The notes: generated by a model not told the origin, from the sequence alone. A DNA stretch of 64,000 bases from Prorocentrum cordatum (GCA_963575745.1 CAUYUJ010018903.1:95978-159977), one strand, 5' to 3'; counted from the stretch's first letter, positions 51,683 to 62,780 are shown. Numbers and translations are program-made.

Positions 51683-52759
51683 TCAGGCGGTCCTGGACAC
51701 GGCACTTGTGGCCACCCCAGACATGGCAAGATGCACTATGGATGTCATGTGGCCATGGGTCTGTGGACCGGCCTGAAAGTGCCAACGCGCCTTCATAATC
51801 TCATCATACCGAGGTACATTCAGAGCGGGCACCTGGGCCTTGCAGAGAAGACCCTGCGCTTGCAACGTGGCGGAGCCGAACGACCGGGTCGAGGCATGGC
51901 CGGGGCCTCGCATCATCAGCTCTCCGAAGATCGGCCGAAGTCTGCCTAAGAGCCGAACAAGGTCGTCGGGGGCCCCATTCAAGGCCCCACTCGCTGCCCG
52001 CGAATCCTCCGATACGCCCGTTATCCGCCCTTCCCTTCTCCCCTCGGACACGCGCTGGCCCCGACGAGAGGGAGGTGGCGCATCGTTGCTGCGCCGCGCG
52101 ACTGCCGCGGCCATTTCCTCCGCCGCAAAAGGATATGCCGCGCGGGCCCTCTCGGCAGCTTCAACCGAGCGTTCGAAGGAGGCGCTGGGCACCATGCGTG
52201 ACGCCGAAGGGCTGAAGTCCGCAGAGGCCAGGCTACTTCTAGCCTCGCGACGCCCCCCCACTGCGTCGCCAAAGAAACGCGCCGGGTACAAGCAGCGGAG
52301 CGCGACGGCTCTGTTTGGCGCCCGCTCAGCAGCGGCAAGTTGGTGGATAGGGATAGCGCGGGCCCCTGACCGCTCAGCTTCCGATTTGCTAAGTCCTCTG
52401 ACGCCGGGCTTCGGAGAAGCAGCGTGGCATCGGATAATACAGCTGCTATCCGAGAACCTCGGCCGTTCGATGCGGCACCTCGCGAGGGGCCTCGGCCACG
52501 ACACGGCGATCCGAACGCCGGGGTCGTCGGCGCCAGCTCTCGCCAGCGCGACAGCCTCAGCTCTCGCCGACACAGCGGCGCTATCTTTCGCCAACGCAAC
52601 TGACTCCTGGTTTTGGTACAGATCCACATTCGGGTCGCCAGGCAATTTTCTCCGCTCGTTCCCAATCAAGCTAGATACACGTGGGGCACCACAGCTTGGT
52701 GCTGCCAAAGGGTGCCATAAGACTGGTCGTGATTTGCCCGCGGCATGGCATTTTGACAT
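51683..52759 (-). CDS. Hypothetical 358-residue protein
   Basis: The longest minus-strand frame in this block that is not simple repeat. Residues 51-80 hold the Ala-rich repeat (SVALAKDSAAVSARAEAVAL), residues around 210-240 read ERSVEAAERARAAYPFAAEE (helical, Ala/Glu), and the C-terminal third reads DDLVRLLGRLRPIFGELMMR and YDEIMKARWHFQAGPQTHGH. No family recognised. Other minus frames over the same DNA are also open in part, so frame choice is tentative. The first Met lies beside MSKCHAAGKSRPVLWH; no start evidence. Confidence 0.35.
   Translation of the reverse strand: MSKCHAAGKSRPVLWHPLAAPSCGAPRVSSLIGNERRKLPGDPNVDLYQNQESVALAKDSAAVSARAEAVALARAGADDPGVRIAVSWPRPLARCRIERPRFSDSSCIIRCHAASPKPGVRGLSKSEAERSGARAIPIHQLAAAERAPNRAVALRCLYPARFFGDAVGGRREARSSLASADFSPSASRMVPSASFERSVEAAERARAAYPFAAEEMAAAVARRSNDAPPPSRRGQRVSEGRREGRITGVSEDSRAASGALNGAPDDLVRLLGRLRPIFGELMMRGPGHASTRSFGSATLQAQGLLCKAQVPALNVPRYDEIMKARWHFQAGPQTHGHMTSIVHLAMSGVATSAVSRTA
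52520..52600 (-). repeat. Ala-rich 11-residue repeat, locus 4
   Basis: Minus frame SVALAKDSAAVSARAEAVAL then ARAGADD; inside the 358-residue frame. Confidence 0.45.
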
Positions 52760-52769
52760 TCACAATGCT

Positions 52770-54060
52770 GCCTAAGACGGAGTCGAGAAGTCGTTCGTCT
52801 AGCGGCTGTGGATCGACGATCTCGCGCGCATCAACGAACCCCCCGAGGCACCCCAGCGTCCGTCAAACACTGTGGGCACAATGATGCCAGTTGGATGCGT
52901 TGAAGGCCCGCCGCTCCGCCTCTTCCCTACCAGCCCGTTCGTCCTCCAGCTGGCGCTCGCGAACCATCGCCTCATCGGCGGAAGATCCCGCGGCGGGAGG
53001 TCGCGGGCACCCCGCCACTCGCGCCCCTCCGCCCACCGCTCGGAATATTCCGTCCGTTCAAGAAGCTCACGGGTGGTAGGCCTGTAGAGGCTGCGCCTAT
53101 AGCACGCGCATCTTCAACATCTGCTGCAGCGGCCGCACCCGCCGCAGCAGCGCTCTGATCTTTATTGGCGGCGGCGACCGCCGCCGAAACAAACGCCCGT
53201 AGCCCCGCCCCCTCTCGCGCTACCTCTTCAAGGGTCTAGAGCCCCATCTTTGCCTGCTGCCCGTCGCCCCCCCCCCCCACCCCCACCACCGCCCCACCCC
53301 GCCCCGAGCGCCCCCCGCGCGCGGCGCCCCCCGGGATCGGCAGCCGCCGTCGAGCACGGCGGGCGCCTTCAGATGCGGGCGGGCGCGAGAGACACACGCG
53401 CGCACTCGCATCGTGCATGGCATCACGTAAACTGGAATGCAAGATGCACTAGCCGCCGCCCATCGCCATCCCATCCTGACTGACAGAGGAGGACGAGGAG
53501 GAGGACGACGAGGACGAGGAGGACGACGAGAGGTGAATGGACGATGAGAGATGCATAAGTGTCGAAGCAGCGAGGCACCACATAACTTTCCCCACATTCG
53601 GGGCGCTATGCTGCGCTACCGCGGTGCTGCTACGGATTTCAAGCGGAGACGGCGGGCTAGAAGCAGGCCCCCTCGTCGCAGCGCCGCCCATGCGCGTTGG
53701 AGACCCGTCCCCGCCGAGCAGCGTCATAAGCAGTCCTGCCCTTATCCTAAGTACCTTCCTCTTATGTCGGCACCTTCGCTTGGCTTCCGTTTTTTTTTGC
53801 GCCGTTGGCACAGGTGCAATAAAACTTCCCACGCCCCAGGCCAAATACAGTGCATTGTCTTCGCATGAGCGCACTGCGCCGTCGTCTTGAAGTATCGAAT
53901 TTCGCGCTGATACGACCTCGCAACTTCCGCCAAACGATCGAGACAAACACGGTGTGCACATGGCAAATGCCTTAAGGCGCTCGTCCGCCCGTTAAGGCGG
54001 ATCCGAAGCACCGCTCCGTTATCTTATGCAATAATGAACTGCATCAATTTAACCCATAAC
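52770..54060. other. No gene recognised; Ala-rich and simple-repeat pieces
   Basis: A minus-strand Ala-rich piece (FVSAAVAAANKDQSAAAAGA) near 53205-53145, a C run at 53266-53278 and a GAGGAC tract at 53487-53530. Otherwise unrecognised. Confidence 0.35.
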
Positions 54061-54067
54061 CTCTACT

Positions 54068-54068
54068 A

Positions 54069-54098
<30 letters not shown>
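54068..54098. repeat. (CA)n microsatellite
   Basis: About 28 bp of CA. Confidence 0.95.
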
Positions 54099-54099
<1 letters not shown>

Positions 54100-54717
54100 A
54101 CGACTGACCCCGAGGAAGGTCGCGCGCGTTCTCCCTGCGCTGGCAGAGTCTCACAGACGTAGCCCCAAATACACAACATAGGCAAGGTCTTGACCTACGG
54201 GCAAATGTCCAATGCAACGATCTCGCGAGACCACCGTCTGCGCCTTGCAAATGCAGTTGGTCGAACAGAAGGTCCCACCCGGCAAGGGCTTTGCATCCGC
54301 CCGTCGCGGGCAGGCTTGTCTGTGCGAAGTTGGCAAAAGATGCGTCTGCCCCGCCTTCAGATTTCGAGAATCACCCCCATTGGAGCCCCTCACAAGGTTT
54401 TCTCTATGATGGTGGAGGTCGGATGCGAGTCAGTGCAACGTCGGTCACGCACTCTGTTAGATTGCATGACCCGTCTTGCCAGCATGCATACGGAGTGGAG
54501 GATGTCGACGGCGTCGCGCGAGGTATTGAATCTGCATCAAACACTCGCGGCGGACGTAGCTAATGCCTACGCCGCCTCGGAATCTCTGGCCTCGGCACTG
54601 TCGTTAGCAAATTCAAGCGCAGGCGCCGTGCGACGGGCTGCGACTGGCATGTTAGCACATTCCAGGCACCCGTGCACGATCGGATTGATAAAAGACTGCA
54701 CATTGCAGCGACAACCT

Positions 54718-55314
54718 TCACGGCGGGGCGAGCGTCACCCCGCACGTTCGCTGCGGCAGTCCATGGTGGAATCGTCTCGTCTTCAGTCGCGGCGTAAAGG
54801 GGCAGGCTGGCCTTCGTCCGCGCAAACCCGCCACCACCTCACCATGCCAGGTGTCGCACTCAACCTGGGGGTGCCTTACATGTTGAAATAATCCAATGCG
54901 CTCTGCAACGTCCAGCTGCGTTGTCTTGATTTCCTGAAGCCCACATCCAAGGACATCTTCCATGGGGCCGAGGGGGAAGGCGAATACCAGCATCTGTAAT
55001 GCTGCGCCATCCATTCTGACTGTTGGATGTCTTACCTGCTGTTCAAAACCGTCAGCGCAGATAGACAGGATAAGTCTCAGCCGTTTGCAGCGATCGGTAG
55101 ACCCCCATCCCCAGATAAGCATCCAGCCAGCAGCAGACCGTGCTTTCTGGCAGGTGCACTCCCATAATACAACCGACAGTGGGTGGCCGTGAGATACAAG
55201 TCTCAGCTGAACTAGTGGGCGACGGAATTGTTTCTTTGCCCAGATCTCTTGCCACCGCTCCCGCAGGAGCTCGACCCATGCGTTGGCATTGTCGATCTTG
55301 CCGTCTCCATACAT
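54718..55314 (-). CDS. Hypothetical protein, minus strand
   Basis: A 198-residue frame: WVELLRERWQEIWAKKQFRR, PLVQLRLVSHGHPLSVVLWE, CTCQKARSAAGWMLIWGWGS, LRLILSICADGFEQQVRHPT and LQMLVFAFPLGPMEDVLGCG. Hydrophobic and charged residues are well mixed, so this is among the best coding candidates here. Family not recognised. A 233-residue plus-strand frame (54190-54891) overlaps its 3' end; composition favours the minus strand in 54900-55314. The plus frame contains the Ala-rich stretch LAADVANAYAASESLASALS at about 54545. Confidence 0.4.
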   Translation of the reverse strand: MYGDGKIDNANAWVELLRERWQEIWAKKQFRRPLVQLRLVSHGHPLSVVLWECTCQKARSAAGWMLIWGWGSTDRCKRLRLILSICADGFEQQVRHPTVRMDGAALQMLVFAFPLGPMEDVLGCGLQEIKTTQLDVAERIGLFQHVRHPQVECDTWHGEVVAGLRGRRPACPFTPRLKTRRFHHGLPQRTCGVTLAPP

Positions 55315-55894
55315 GAGGACCTGAGCGCAGGCGCCGACGGCGTCATACTGGTGTCCACCGTTGCCAGAAGAAAAGCCAATGCATGACCAGTCTCACCCTC
55401 AACGGTCGTTCCCATGGAACACGACGCGCCCCTGGCACTTAGACTTGCCTCAGCGCGCTAGCTCGAAGTGTTAATCCACAAAATCAAACAGTCATCCCGT
55501 GCGCGCGCAGTTGCCATCGGATCGTGCTCTACGCGCGCGCGACGTCATCGCACTCGCGGGGGGTGCTGAGCATCATCACGGATGGGAGAGGAACTTGTCC
55601 CATTCAGTCTCGGGTGACTTGACAGCGTCGGGCGCAGCACTAACTTCCCTCTTGGTCAGCTGTCGAACGACGCGCGCATGCTTGTCCTCGGCAAATAGTG
55701 ACGAGCCATCAGAAGAACCCGTGATATCCCTGTCCCGATCCAGTAGCTGAGGGCGGCGCAACCGGCATGGCTGGCACAGCGCGAGCAACTTCGTGCATCT
55801 GCGCGGCAGTGACACAAGGCGTAGTGGGCAATGCATACCGGAACGGCTGACGCGGCTGGACCAGCCCAGCCAGGGACTTGGCTGGACATGCTAA

Positions 55895-55985
55895 GCTTAC
55901 GCGAGCACCAGATTTCTCCGACGCAATAGCACCAAGCTTGCACGAAAGCAATCGAAGCACCCGCTTTCGCAGTCGCAATTGTCAC
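55895..55985 (-). repeat. Ala-rich 11-residue repeat, locus 6
   Basis: Minus frame TIATAKAGASIAF then, one frameshift on, VQAGAIASEKSGARVSLA. Confidence 0.4.
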
Positions 55986-56159
55986 ATCTGGGTCAGCATG
56001 ATTTAATGAGGTGGTCGCGTCTCGTGGTCCACCAGCTTTCTTGGCGAACGTGATACTCTTGGTAGCAGTGCCACTAAAGTCTTGGCCCAGAAGGACCTGG
56101 CCAGCGTTGCTGTCAGTAACGACGCGTCGCTGGACATGCTTCCACCGTTAGCCTCCCTC

Positions 56160-56390
56160 TCAACTAACGCGTTTGCATAGGGCCTTGGTGTCGTGGCGCG
56201 CCCAGCAACGTAGGGTGGCCAAACGTCGCCGATCCCTAGCCTGCAGGACATCCGCCCAAAACTCCCGGGCATCTCGTCGTTGCTTCTGGGATAAAGAATT
56301 CAAAATCACGCTATCAGTCTTCCCTGGCCGGGAAGTCGCCTGGATGCGAGTTGCCCGGAACATCTCGCCCATGTCACACTCGGCGCTCAC
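56160..56390 (-). CDS. Hypothetical fragment
   Basis: A 76-residue frame: FRATRIQATSRPGKTDSVIL, NSLSQKQRRDAREFWADVLQ, ARDRRRLATLRCWARHDTKA. Protein-like, highly charged, closed by a stop. It lies downstream of the copia integrase relic on the same strand and could be part of that polyprotein, but no copia motif is visible. Confidence 0.3.
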   Translation of the reverse strand: MSAECDMGEMFRATRIQATSRPGKTDSVILNSLSQKQRRDAREFWADVLQARDRRRLATLRCWARHDTKALCKRVS

Positions 56391-56725
56391 GTGCGGGACT
56401 CAGACATCACCCGTCCAAAACACAGACAAGCCGCGGGCATCATGATCTGAAACGCCATCCCAGGTGTCCACAATGACCCCCCCCCCCGAAACTACAGCTA
56501 GCTTGGGCGCGACGCCCACGGCCGATATCCCCGACAGGGATAGGAGGGCGACCTGCGCCTCCAAGCGGTTCCTCGCTTGGTAGATGAATCTGAACACCGC
56601 ATTGCCTCGGAGTTCCTACTCGTCAGGGCCCAAGACGTCATCGGGCAGCCACCGCCGACGCGGGGGTTCGGGCTCTGGATCCACATCATCCATCGCCAGC
56701 GCAATGCCCTCGCCAAGCGGGGGTG

Positions 56726-57700
56726 CTATAGCCTCCAGCTCAACGGGAGCATGGTAGTCGCCATGATAATCATCATTGGGCTCCCTGGTGGCAAGAGACC
56801 ATCGACTGGGGGGCCTGGAATGACCTCTCTCACCCTATGGATAGGATTATGATTGCCGTCTCCAGCGTTGGCGCAGATCTCAACGCCAAGGACATAGCAG
56901 CCCCGGGGCCATCGTCGTCCGCCGCTGGAATGGTAGCCAAAAAACAATCCATGCCTGGTCTCACCACCGAACTCATCACTGTCGCTAGTACGCGCCGCAT
57001 TCAGTGGCCGGCACTGAACGCTGCAACCGAGAAGCAATAGATGCCCCTTGAAAGGCTCGCCATGCCGTTTCTCATAGGCAGAGGGCTCGCCACTCCTGGG
57101 CGCGATAGCCACTGGATCGCTTGCGAATGAGCGAGGCCCCCGTCACAGGGCATGGGAAAGTCCGCTCGGCATTGGCACCGCTTCGGCACCCATGATGATG
57201 CGTCGAGCTGCACGCCCAGCAACGCCATTCCTGTGGGGGCGGCGAGGAGTCGACGAGTCTCGGCGAATCCGCATGATCTTACATTGCTTTTCGATCTCGA
57301 ATTACCAGCTCGGACGAGCTTTACGTTGTCCTCGGGGCCTAGCTAATCTTCTCTGGAAGCCGCGCAACTACTCGTCAACGTTCTCATGCAACGCGGGAAA
57401 ACACGCAGCGTCTTGGGTTCCCTTGCAAAAGACAACGAAACATGCCACATCCCCATGCCGCGACATATTGGGTTCCTCCTATCATAATATCGTCCGCGGT
57501 AACTAGAGCACCGAACTCCGTCGAACCGCCACTTCCGACACGCCCTCCGATACCGCGTTTTCGCCATAATCTTGCGAGGCTCATCGCCGACGTTGCCGAG
57601 CCTGCGCCTTCGCACGCCGGCTCGTCGGACAGTCGGGGCGCCCTGGTGTGTGCGACAGAGAGAGAAAGACGGAGGTGATGCCAGTCTGCTTCTGGCCTCG
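56726..57700 (-). pseudogene. Ty1/copia-type integrase relic
   Basis: Minus-strand motifs in order: HTPGRPDCPTSRRAKAQ at about 57652-57600, matching the HLPKxPxCxxCRxAK zinc box with the second Cys lost; RKRGIGGRVG, STEFGALVTADDIMIGG at about 57565-57470, where TADDI carries the first catalytic Asp; AYEKRHGEPFKGHLLLLG at about 57080-57028; and ETRHGLFFGYHSSGGRRWPR, GCYVLGVEI at about 56965-56880, the GxFxGY...GG.W.G.Y segment at the integrase end of dinoflagellate copia polyproteins. At least two frame changes are needed. The other two catalytic residues were not located. RT and RNase H were not found downstream, so the copy is 3'-truncated or too decayed. Confidence 0.65.
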
Positions 57701-58339
57701 CACGATCGGCCTCGACGCCGCCTTGCGCCTGCTGTCGGGCGCGCCGTCCGCGCGGTTCACGCTGGCGCACTTGCTTCGCCGCGCCCCTAGCGCTATCCCC
57801 GTGGAAGTCACCAGTTGCCTCCCCGATGGGAACATCGACATCTGCATGGTCACTAGCAGCCGAGAGCTGCCCGAACGGCCACGGACCGCTCGGACAAGCA
57901 GACGCGCCAAGTCTCCGAAGCACCCATGCCCAGTGGGCCCTCCCAAGCATGGTCTTGGATGTCAGCGTTGCCCCTGAGTGCCGAATAGACGATGGCGCGC
58001 AAACCGCGGACTGAGCTTGGCATCTTCGCCTAGGGCCCAAGGAACCCAGGGGCCCTCAGTCCCAAGACGAAGACGCATCGAGTGTCACGCTTGGGCTACT
58101 ACGCGAAGCGCGTAATCCCATAAATCCCACGCTCCACCGCCGCCCTCGACCTCGGCGAAGAAACCGCGACTGTCGACGCGCTAAGAGCCCCCCCGCCTGG
58201 GCGGCCAAAACGCATGATGAGGTGGCAGGAACCGGTTATATTCGCACATGACCCTAGGCATAGCTTCCGCCCCCTGTCTTCTTCACGCACAAACAAAAGA
58301 CGAGCTCTTATACTTACTTGCAACCGTTGGCGGCGCCTG

Positions 58340-58460
58340 GCCAGATCTAGCTGCGAAGGCCCTGTCTGCGCCCCTGCCGCCCCTGCCTGCATCGCTGGCA
58401 TCCGCGCGAGCTTCCCCGATCACAGCATCAGCTCCCGCCGACGCGACGCCCTCCACGCCC
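58340..58460 (-). repeat. Ala-rich 11-residue repeat, locus 7
   Basis: Minus frame VASAGADAVIGEARADASDA, with ADA spaced by 11 residues. Confidence 0.45.
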
Positions 58461-58599
58461 CCCTCATCGCCGGGCCCTCCCGCCGCAACATGCCCCGCTT
58501 GCATCGCCGGCGCCAGGTTGCCCCGCCACAGGATCACCAGGATTATGTCCTGGGGATAAGCACAGAGCGGATAATGGCGCCGTGGACAGCGCAGCAAAC

Positions 58600-59300
58600 C
58601 AGCACCGCATACAAATCATCATCTTTGGTTAGGGCACTCCCAAAATGCGCGCGGCGGAGCAGCAGCAGCCAATTTCTCGGGAGTGGCCCGAGAGGACCAG
58701 GCTCCATCAGCCACTCTGGCAGCGGGGGTCGAAAGTCCTAGACGCGCTCAGGCACCGAAGGTAGTGAAGGGGCCCTGGGACACGCAGGTACATGCACAAA
58801 TAAAAAAATCCCAAATATGTTCCTATATGTTCTGGGTTTTGGTCTCCCCCACATTCCATATTCCCATATTTTTTGCGGGATCGACGAGTAATTGCGTCTG
58901 TGTGTTTTTCCCCCGACCCCGCCTTCAGGCCGCGGGTCGCGGGGCGGGCGGCCCCGAAGACGGCCAGGCGACACAGGCGTGGGGCATTATCCCCGACCTC
59001 GAGCGGCCGGCCTCGGCCGCCGAACACGACGAGAGGAGGCGCCCTCGCCCTTTCCCCAGAATCACCTGCATCCGCGCACGTTGATGAGTCGCCCTAGAGA
59101 GAGCACTGGGGGCGCGTCTTCAAGGTCGATCGGAGCGGCCTCATGCGCCGCGCGTGGCTCGCCGAGGCTGGCGCGCAAGCTCTCGTTCACGGGTGAGGGT
59201 CTCATGGCGGCGGCAAGAGCCATGCCCCAATCTGAATGGCGCATCCTTGAGCGCCCGCCAAAGGAGAGATCCTCGCGACCGCTCTCGTCGAAACGAGATC
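58600..59300. other. No gene recognised
   Basis: Contains an AT-rich pocket at 58795-58880 (AATATGTTCCTATATGTTC, CATATTCCCATATTTTTTG) in GC-rich DNA. Confidence 0.35.
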
Positions 59301-59304
59301 CTCA

Positions 59305-59556
<252 letters not shown>

Positions 59557-60035
59557 AGAGCAGCGGCCTCGGCCCCCGAAGGGCGGCGCCCACCACCGTC
59601 TTCAAATCCCCGCTGACGAAGAACGTCCGAGACCCGTGCAGTCGCGTCACGATCGCACGACTCTGCGTCCGAGGACACGCAAGGACCATCGCTGCACGTA
59701 GATCCAGGAACAAGACGATCTCGGCTATATCCATGTGCTGCGCTCGTGGCGACTTCAGATTCCAAGCGCCTGGCTGCCGCGTGAGCAGCTGCTTCTGCTT
59801 GTTCGATGACCGAACGAAAATGCTCGAGACGATCGCCGCTCTCGCCACTCAATGTTTCAGGCCGGCTGTCGATCGCACGGCGGCTCTGCTTCCTGGCCCA
59901 GTTGGGCAGCATTGTGCTCGCTGATATCTCGGACATGTCCACTGTTGTATCAAAGGCCATTGTATTAGGACAGGGCGGCCGCCATCTCATTGATGGTCTT
60001 GCGTGCTTAGTAGTGCGACGAAACCGCTTCGCCAT
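59557..60035 (-). CDS. Hypothetical coding-like frame beside the CT tract
   Basis: One minus frame reads MAKRFRRTTKHARPSMRWRP and ESGDRLEHFRSVIEQAEAAA, HAAARRLESEVATSAAHGYS (60035 to about 59740). Another reads QPGAWNLKSPRAQHMDIAEI, VLFLDLRAAMVLACPRTQSR and AIVTRLHGSRTFFVSGDLKT (about 59790-59600). Together they suggest one coding stretch with a frameshift near 59770, truncated by the CT tract. The product is not recognised. Confidence 0.35.
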
Positions 60036-60364
60036 GCGAACATATCGTTGGGCGTCGTCATGATTATATTTGAAGAGTGAGCGACTCAGACTTCTACGAT
60101 TGGAGCCTTCAGGGCTCCCTGAGCATCGGGTTCCCCCGCCGCGCCAATCCTCTCCGCCTCAACTTTCGTCGCCGCTACGTCTCTGCGGCGACGCCCCCCT
60201 CGAAGACTACCCGGTGCCCCCCCGAGCTGGAAAGGAGCGCCGCGAACGAGCGGTCTTCGTCAGCAAGTGCACTGGAGGGCCACGGAATGCAAACGCTACC
60301 GCGACCAGTCCTTGGACTGTTCTTACGGTTTCTGGTTGCTTTTGTCCTTGGGGCTGCGGAAGAG

Positions 60365-60795
60365 ACCGTTTTCGGTTTCGGCCCGTTTCGGTTCAAGTCC
60401 GTTTCGGCTTCATCGGTCTCTGTCGGCTTCGGTCCGCGTCCCTTTGGCACGTTTCGGTTCCGACCCGTTTCGTCCCGGCCCGTTTGGTTCTGGCCCGATT
60501 CGCCACGGCCCATTTCGGCTCCGGCCCGCGTCAACCCGGCCCGTTTCAGCTCCGGCCAATTTCGGCCTCGGCTCGCTTCGGCTCAGGTTTGCGCTCGCCC
60601 CTGGGCCGCGAAGCCGAAGCATGCCCGAAGCCGAATCGCGACGAAGCCGAAACGGGCGGAGCCGAAACGGGCCGTCGCCAAAACGCGCCGAGGCAGAAAC
60701 GGGCGAAGCCGAAACGGGCCGAACCGAAACGAGCCGATACCAGAATGGGGCCGAAGACGAAACGGGCCTGAAGCCGAATCGGGCCCGTGTCCTCG
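60365..60795. repeat. Giant fold-back of a 15-bp repeat, copy 1
   Basis: The left half (to about 60590) is a tandem array of GGCCCGTTTCGGCTC-type 15-mers; the right half is the same unit inverted, GAGCCGAAACGGGCC. The junction is GCGCTCGCCCCTGGGCCGCG. The whole can fold into a hairpin of about 200 bp per arm. Confidence 0.85.
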
Positions 60796-61180
60796 GCCCG
60801 CCTTGGAGCCCTCCAGCACGTCTGGGGGCTCTCTTGGGGCGTCTCGAGGCCCTCCAGGGGGCCTCGGCGCGTCTCCGAACGATCTTCGGGGCCTCTTGCG
60901 CCGCCCTGGACCGTCAGAAGCTCGCAAAACGAGAAGCCCAAAAACTCGCGCAAACCTGCGGAATGTCAGCGGTTTTGGCCTCCCCGATCCCTCTCGGGGA
61001 TTCTCTCGAGGGCCTCTGGGGCCACCCTGGCGCCTACTGGAACCGCCCCGAGGCCATCGTAAGTAAGCCATCCTGGAACGCTCTTCGACGGTCTCGGGCT
61101 CTCCAGGAGCGCTCTCGGGCCGTCGCGGACCCGCCCGGGGCCTCTCCGTGGCCTTCTTCGAAATGAATAGGCCGTCTCGG
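60796..61180. repeat. GGGCCGTCTCGG-rich alliterative repeat
   Basis: Irregular CTCTCGGGG/CGAGGCCNTC words; includes CTGGACCGTCAGAAGCTCGC, nearly repeated at 61888. Confidence 0.6.
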
Positions 61181-61529
61181 GCGCCTCTGGGTCCGTCTCG
61201 GGGCCAGGCAGGCGCGCTGCGCCCAAGCGCCCCCCCCTTGCCCCCCCATGCAACCCCGCCCATTCGACCCGCCAGAGCGCCACCACTCGCACCTCGCTCT
61301 TTCCGTCACCCGGGCCGCAACGGGAACGGAACGAGCGATTCAGAAACGCGCCCGCGACGGCTCATGGCACCGTTCGCTCTTGGGAACCTCGGCGTTCAGA
61401 GTTCGTCGCATCGCCGCTCGCCGTTAAGAGTCTCGGCGTTGAAAGCTTTTCGCGTTGCCGCTCGCTCTTGGAGCCTTGGTGTTAAGAGCTTGTCGCGCCA
61501 CCAAGAGCCATCGGGAATCTCGGCGTCAA

Positions 61530-62200
61530 GATCTGTCGCGCCTCGCCGATCGCTCCTGGAGGCCTCGGCGCGAAGACCTCGCCCCGTCGCTGCGGGCTCA
61601 TGGGGGCCTCGATGTTCGGGGCCTCCTGCGCGACCGCTCGCTTCTTGGGGGCCCCGCTGGGGCCCTTCTGGGCCCTCTCGGGGCCCTCTCGGGCCATCCA
61701 GGAACATTTTGGGGCCGTCTTCGAGGGCTTTGGCCATCCTGGGGCCTTCGATGGGGCCTCTCTGGGGCACCTGGGGCTTTCTTGCGGGCCTTTTAAGAAC
61801 TATCTGGGCCGTGTCGGGGCCCTCTCGCGCCGTCTGGGGGCCCTGTCGGAAGCCTCCGGGGCCGTCTCGGGGCGATCTCTGGGCCTCTTGGACCGTCGGA
61901 AGCTCGAAAAAAAAAAAAAAAAAAAAAAAAACGGAAACCAACTACCTCATACCGATGGTAATTCAATGCATTTGGCTTATTCAGGCCCTCTCGGGTGCCC
62001 TCTCACGGGCTTCTGGGACCATCTTGGGTTTTGGGGCGGTCTTGAATTCATCTTCAGCTTTGTGGGAACGCTCTTGGGCGGTCTTGGGCTCTCCTGGAGC
62101 GCTAAAGGACCGTTTTGGAGCCTCCTTTGACTTTTCTGGGGCCGTTCCGGGCGCCTCTCGGGCCGTCTCGGGCGCCCCTGGGGCCGTCTCGGGGGCGCGT
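61530..62200. repeat. GGGCCCTCTCGG alliterative repeat with poly(A)
   Basis: GGGGCCCTCTCGGGCC, GGGGCCGTCTCGGG and CTTGGGCGGTCTTGGG words. CTTGGACCGTCGGAAGCTCG leads straight into A25 at 61907-61931, which could be an internal poly(A) left by retroposition of a repeat transcript. Confidence 0.65.
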
Positions 62201-62354
62201 GCGCACGCGTTCGAGCTCGGTCGGGCGCGAGCGCAGTCGGGCGAATTCGGCCAGGTAGGTTTCCGAGTCCCGCAGGAGCTCCTGAGCTCATTTCGAATTT
62301 ATCCCAGAGGGGCAAAGCCGAAACGGAACCCGAATCCCGTGTCGGCCTCCAGCC

Positions 62355-62780
62355 CAATTCGGCCTCGTCCGTTCGTTTCGGCTTCGGTCCGCTTCGCCCC
62401 CGCCCGTCTCTCCCTGGCCCGTTTCGGGCTCGGCCGTTTCGCCCCAGCCCGGCTCGGCCTCGGCCCGTTGCGCCCCGGCCCGCTCCGGCCCCAGCCCGCC
62501 CCGCCCCTGCCCGTTTCGGCTCGGGCCCGCTTCGTCCTGGCCCGTTTCGGCTCCGGCCCGTTTTGGCTTCGGCCCGCTACAGCCCTGGCCCGTTTCGGCT
62601 GCGGCACGCGTCGGCTTGCAGGCCCGCGCTCGCGCCCGGGCCGCAAAGCCAGGACGGGCCGAAGCCGAACTGTACTGAAGCCAAAACGGGCGAAGCCAAA
62701 ACGGGCCGAAGCCGAAACGCGCCGAAACCGAAACGCGCCGCAGCCGAAGCGGGCGGAGCCGCAACGGGCCCGAAATCGAA
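62355..62780. repeat. Giant fold-back of a 15-bp repeat, copy 2
   Basis: Left half GGCCCGTTTCGGCTCC units, right half GGGCCGAAGCCGAAAC units, junction GCGCTCGCGCCCGGGCCGC. It is centred about 2.04 kb from copy 1 with the same junction logic and is followed by GGGCCCGTGTTCATG-like sequence as copy 1 is by GGGCCCGTGTCCTC. Confidence 0.85.

Larger units (their letters stand above)
56726..58597 (-). mobile_element. Decayed copia-like retroelement fragment
   Basis: Contains the integrase relic and, upstream, unrecognised protein-like sequence up to an Ala-rich segment at 58.4 kb. No long terminal repeats were spotted. Borders are uncertain. Confidence 0.45.

Noticed and set aside
52500-52620. Type I antifreeze-like protein from the 11-residue Ala repeat
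   Set aside because: The 11-residue spacing is suggestive, but the regular Thr pattern is absent, the segments are short and the frames are interrupted.
61960-61990. Possible dinoflagellate spliced-leader relic (GCATTTGGCTTATTC)
   Set aside because: Only a loose match to the leader core; the CCGTAGCC start and the CTCAAG end are missing.
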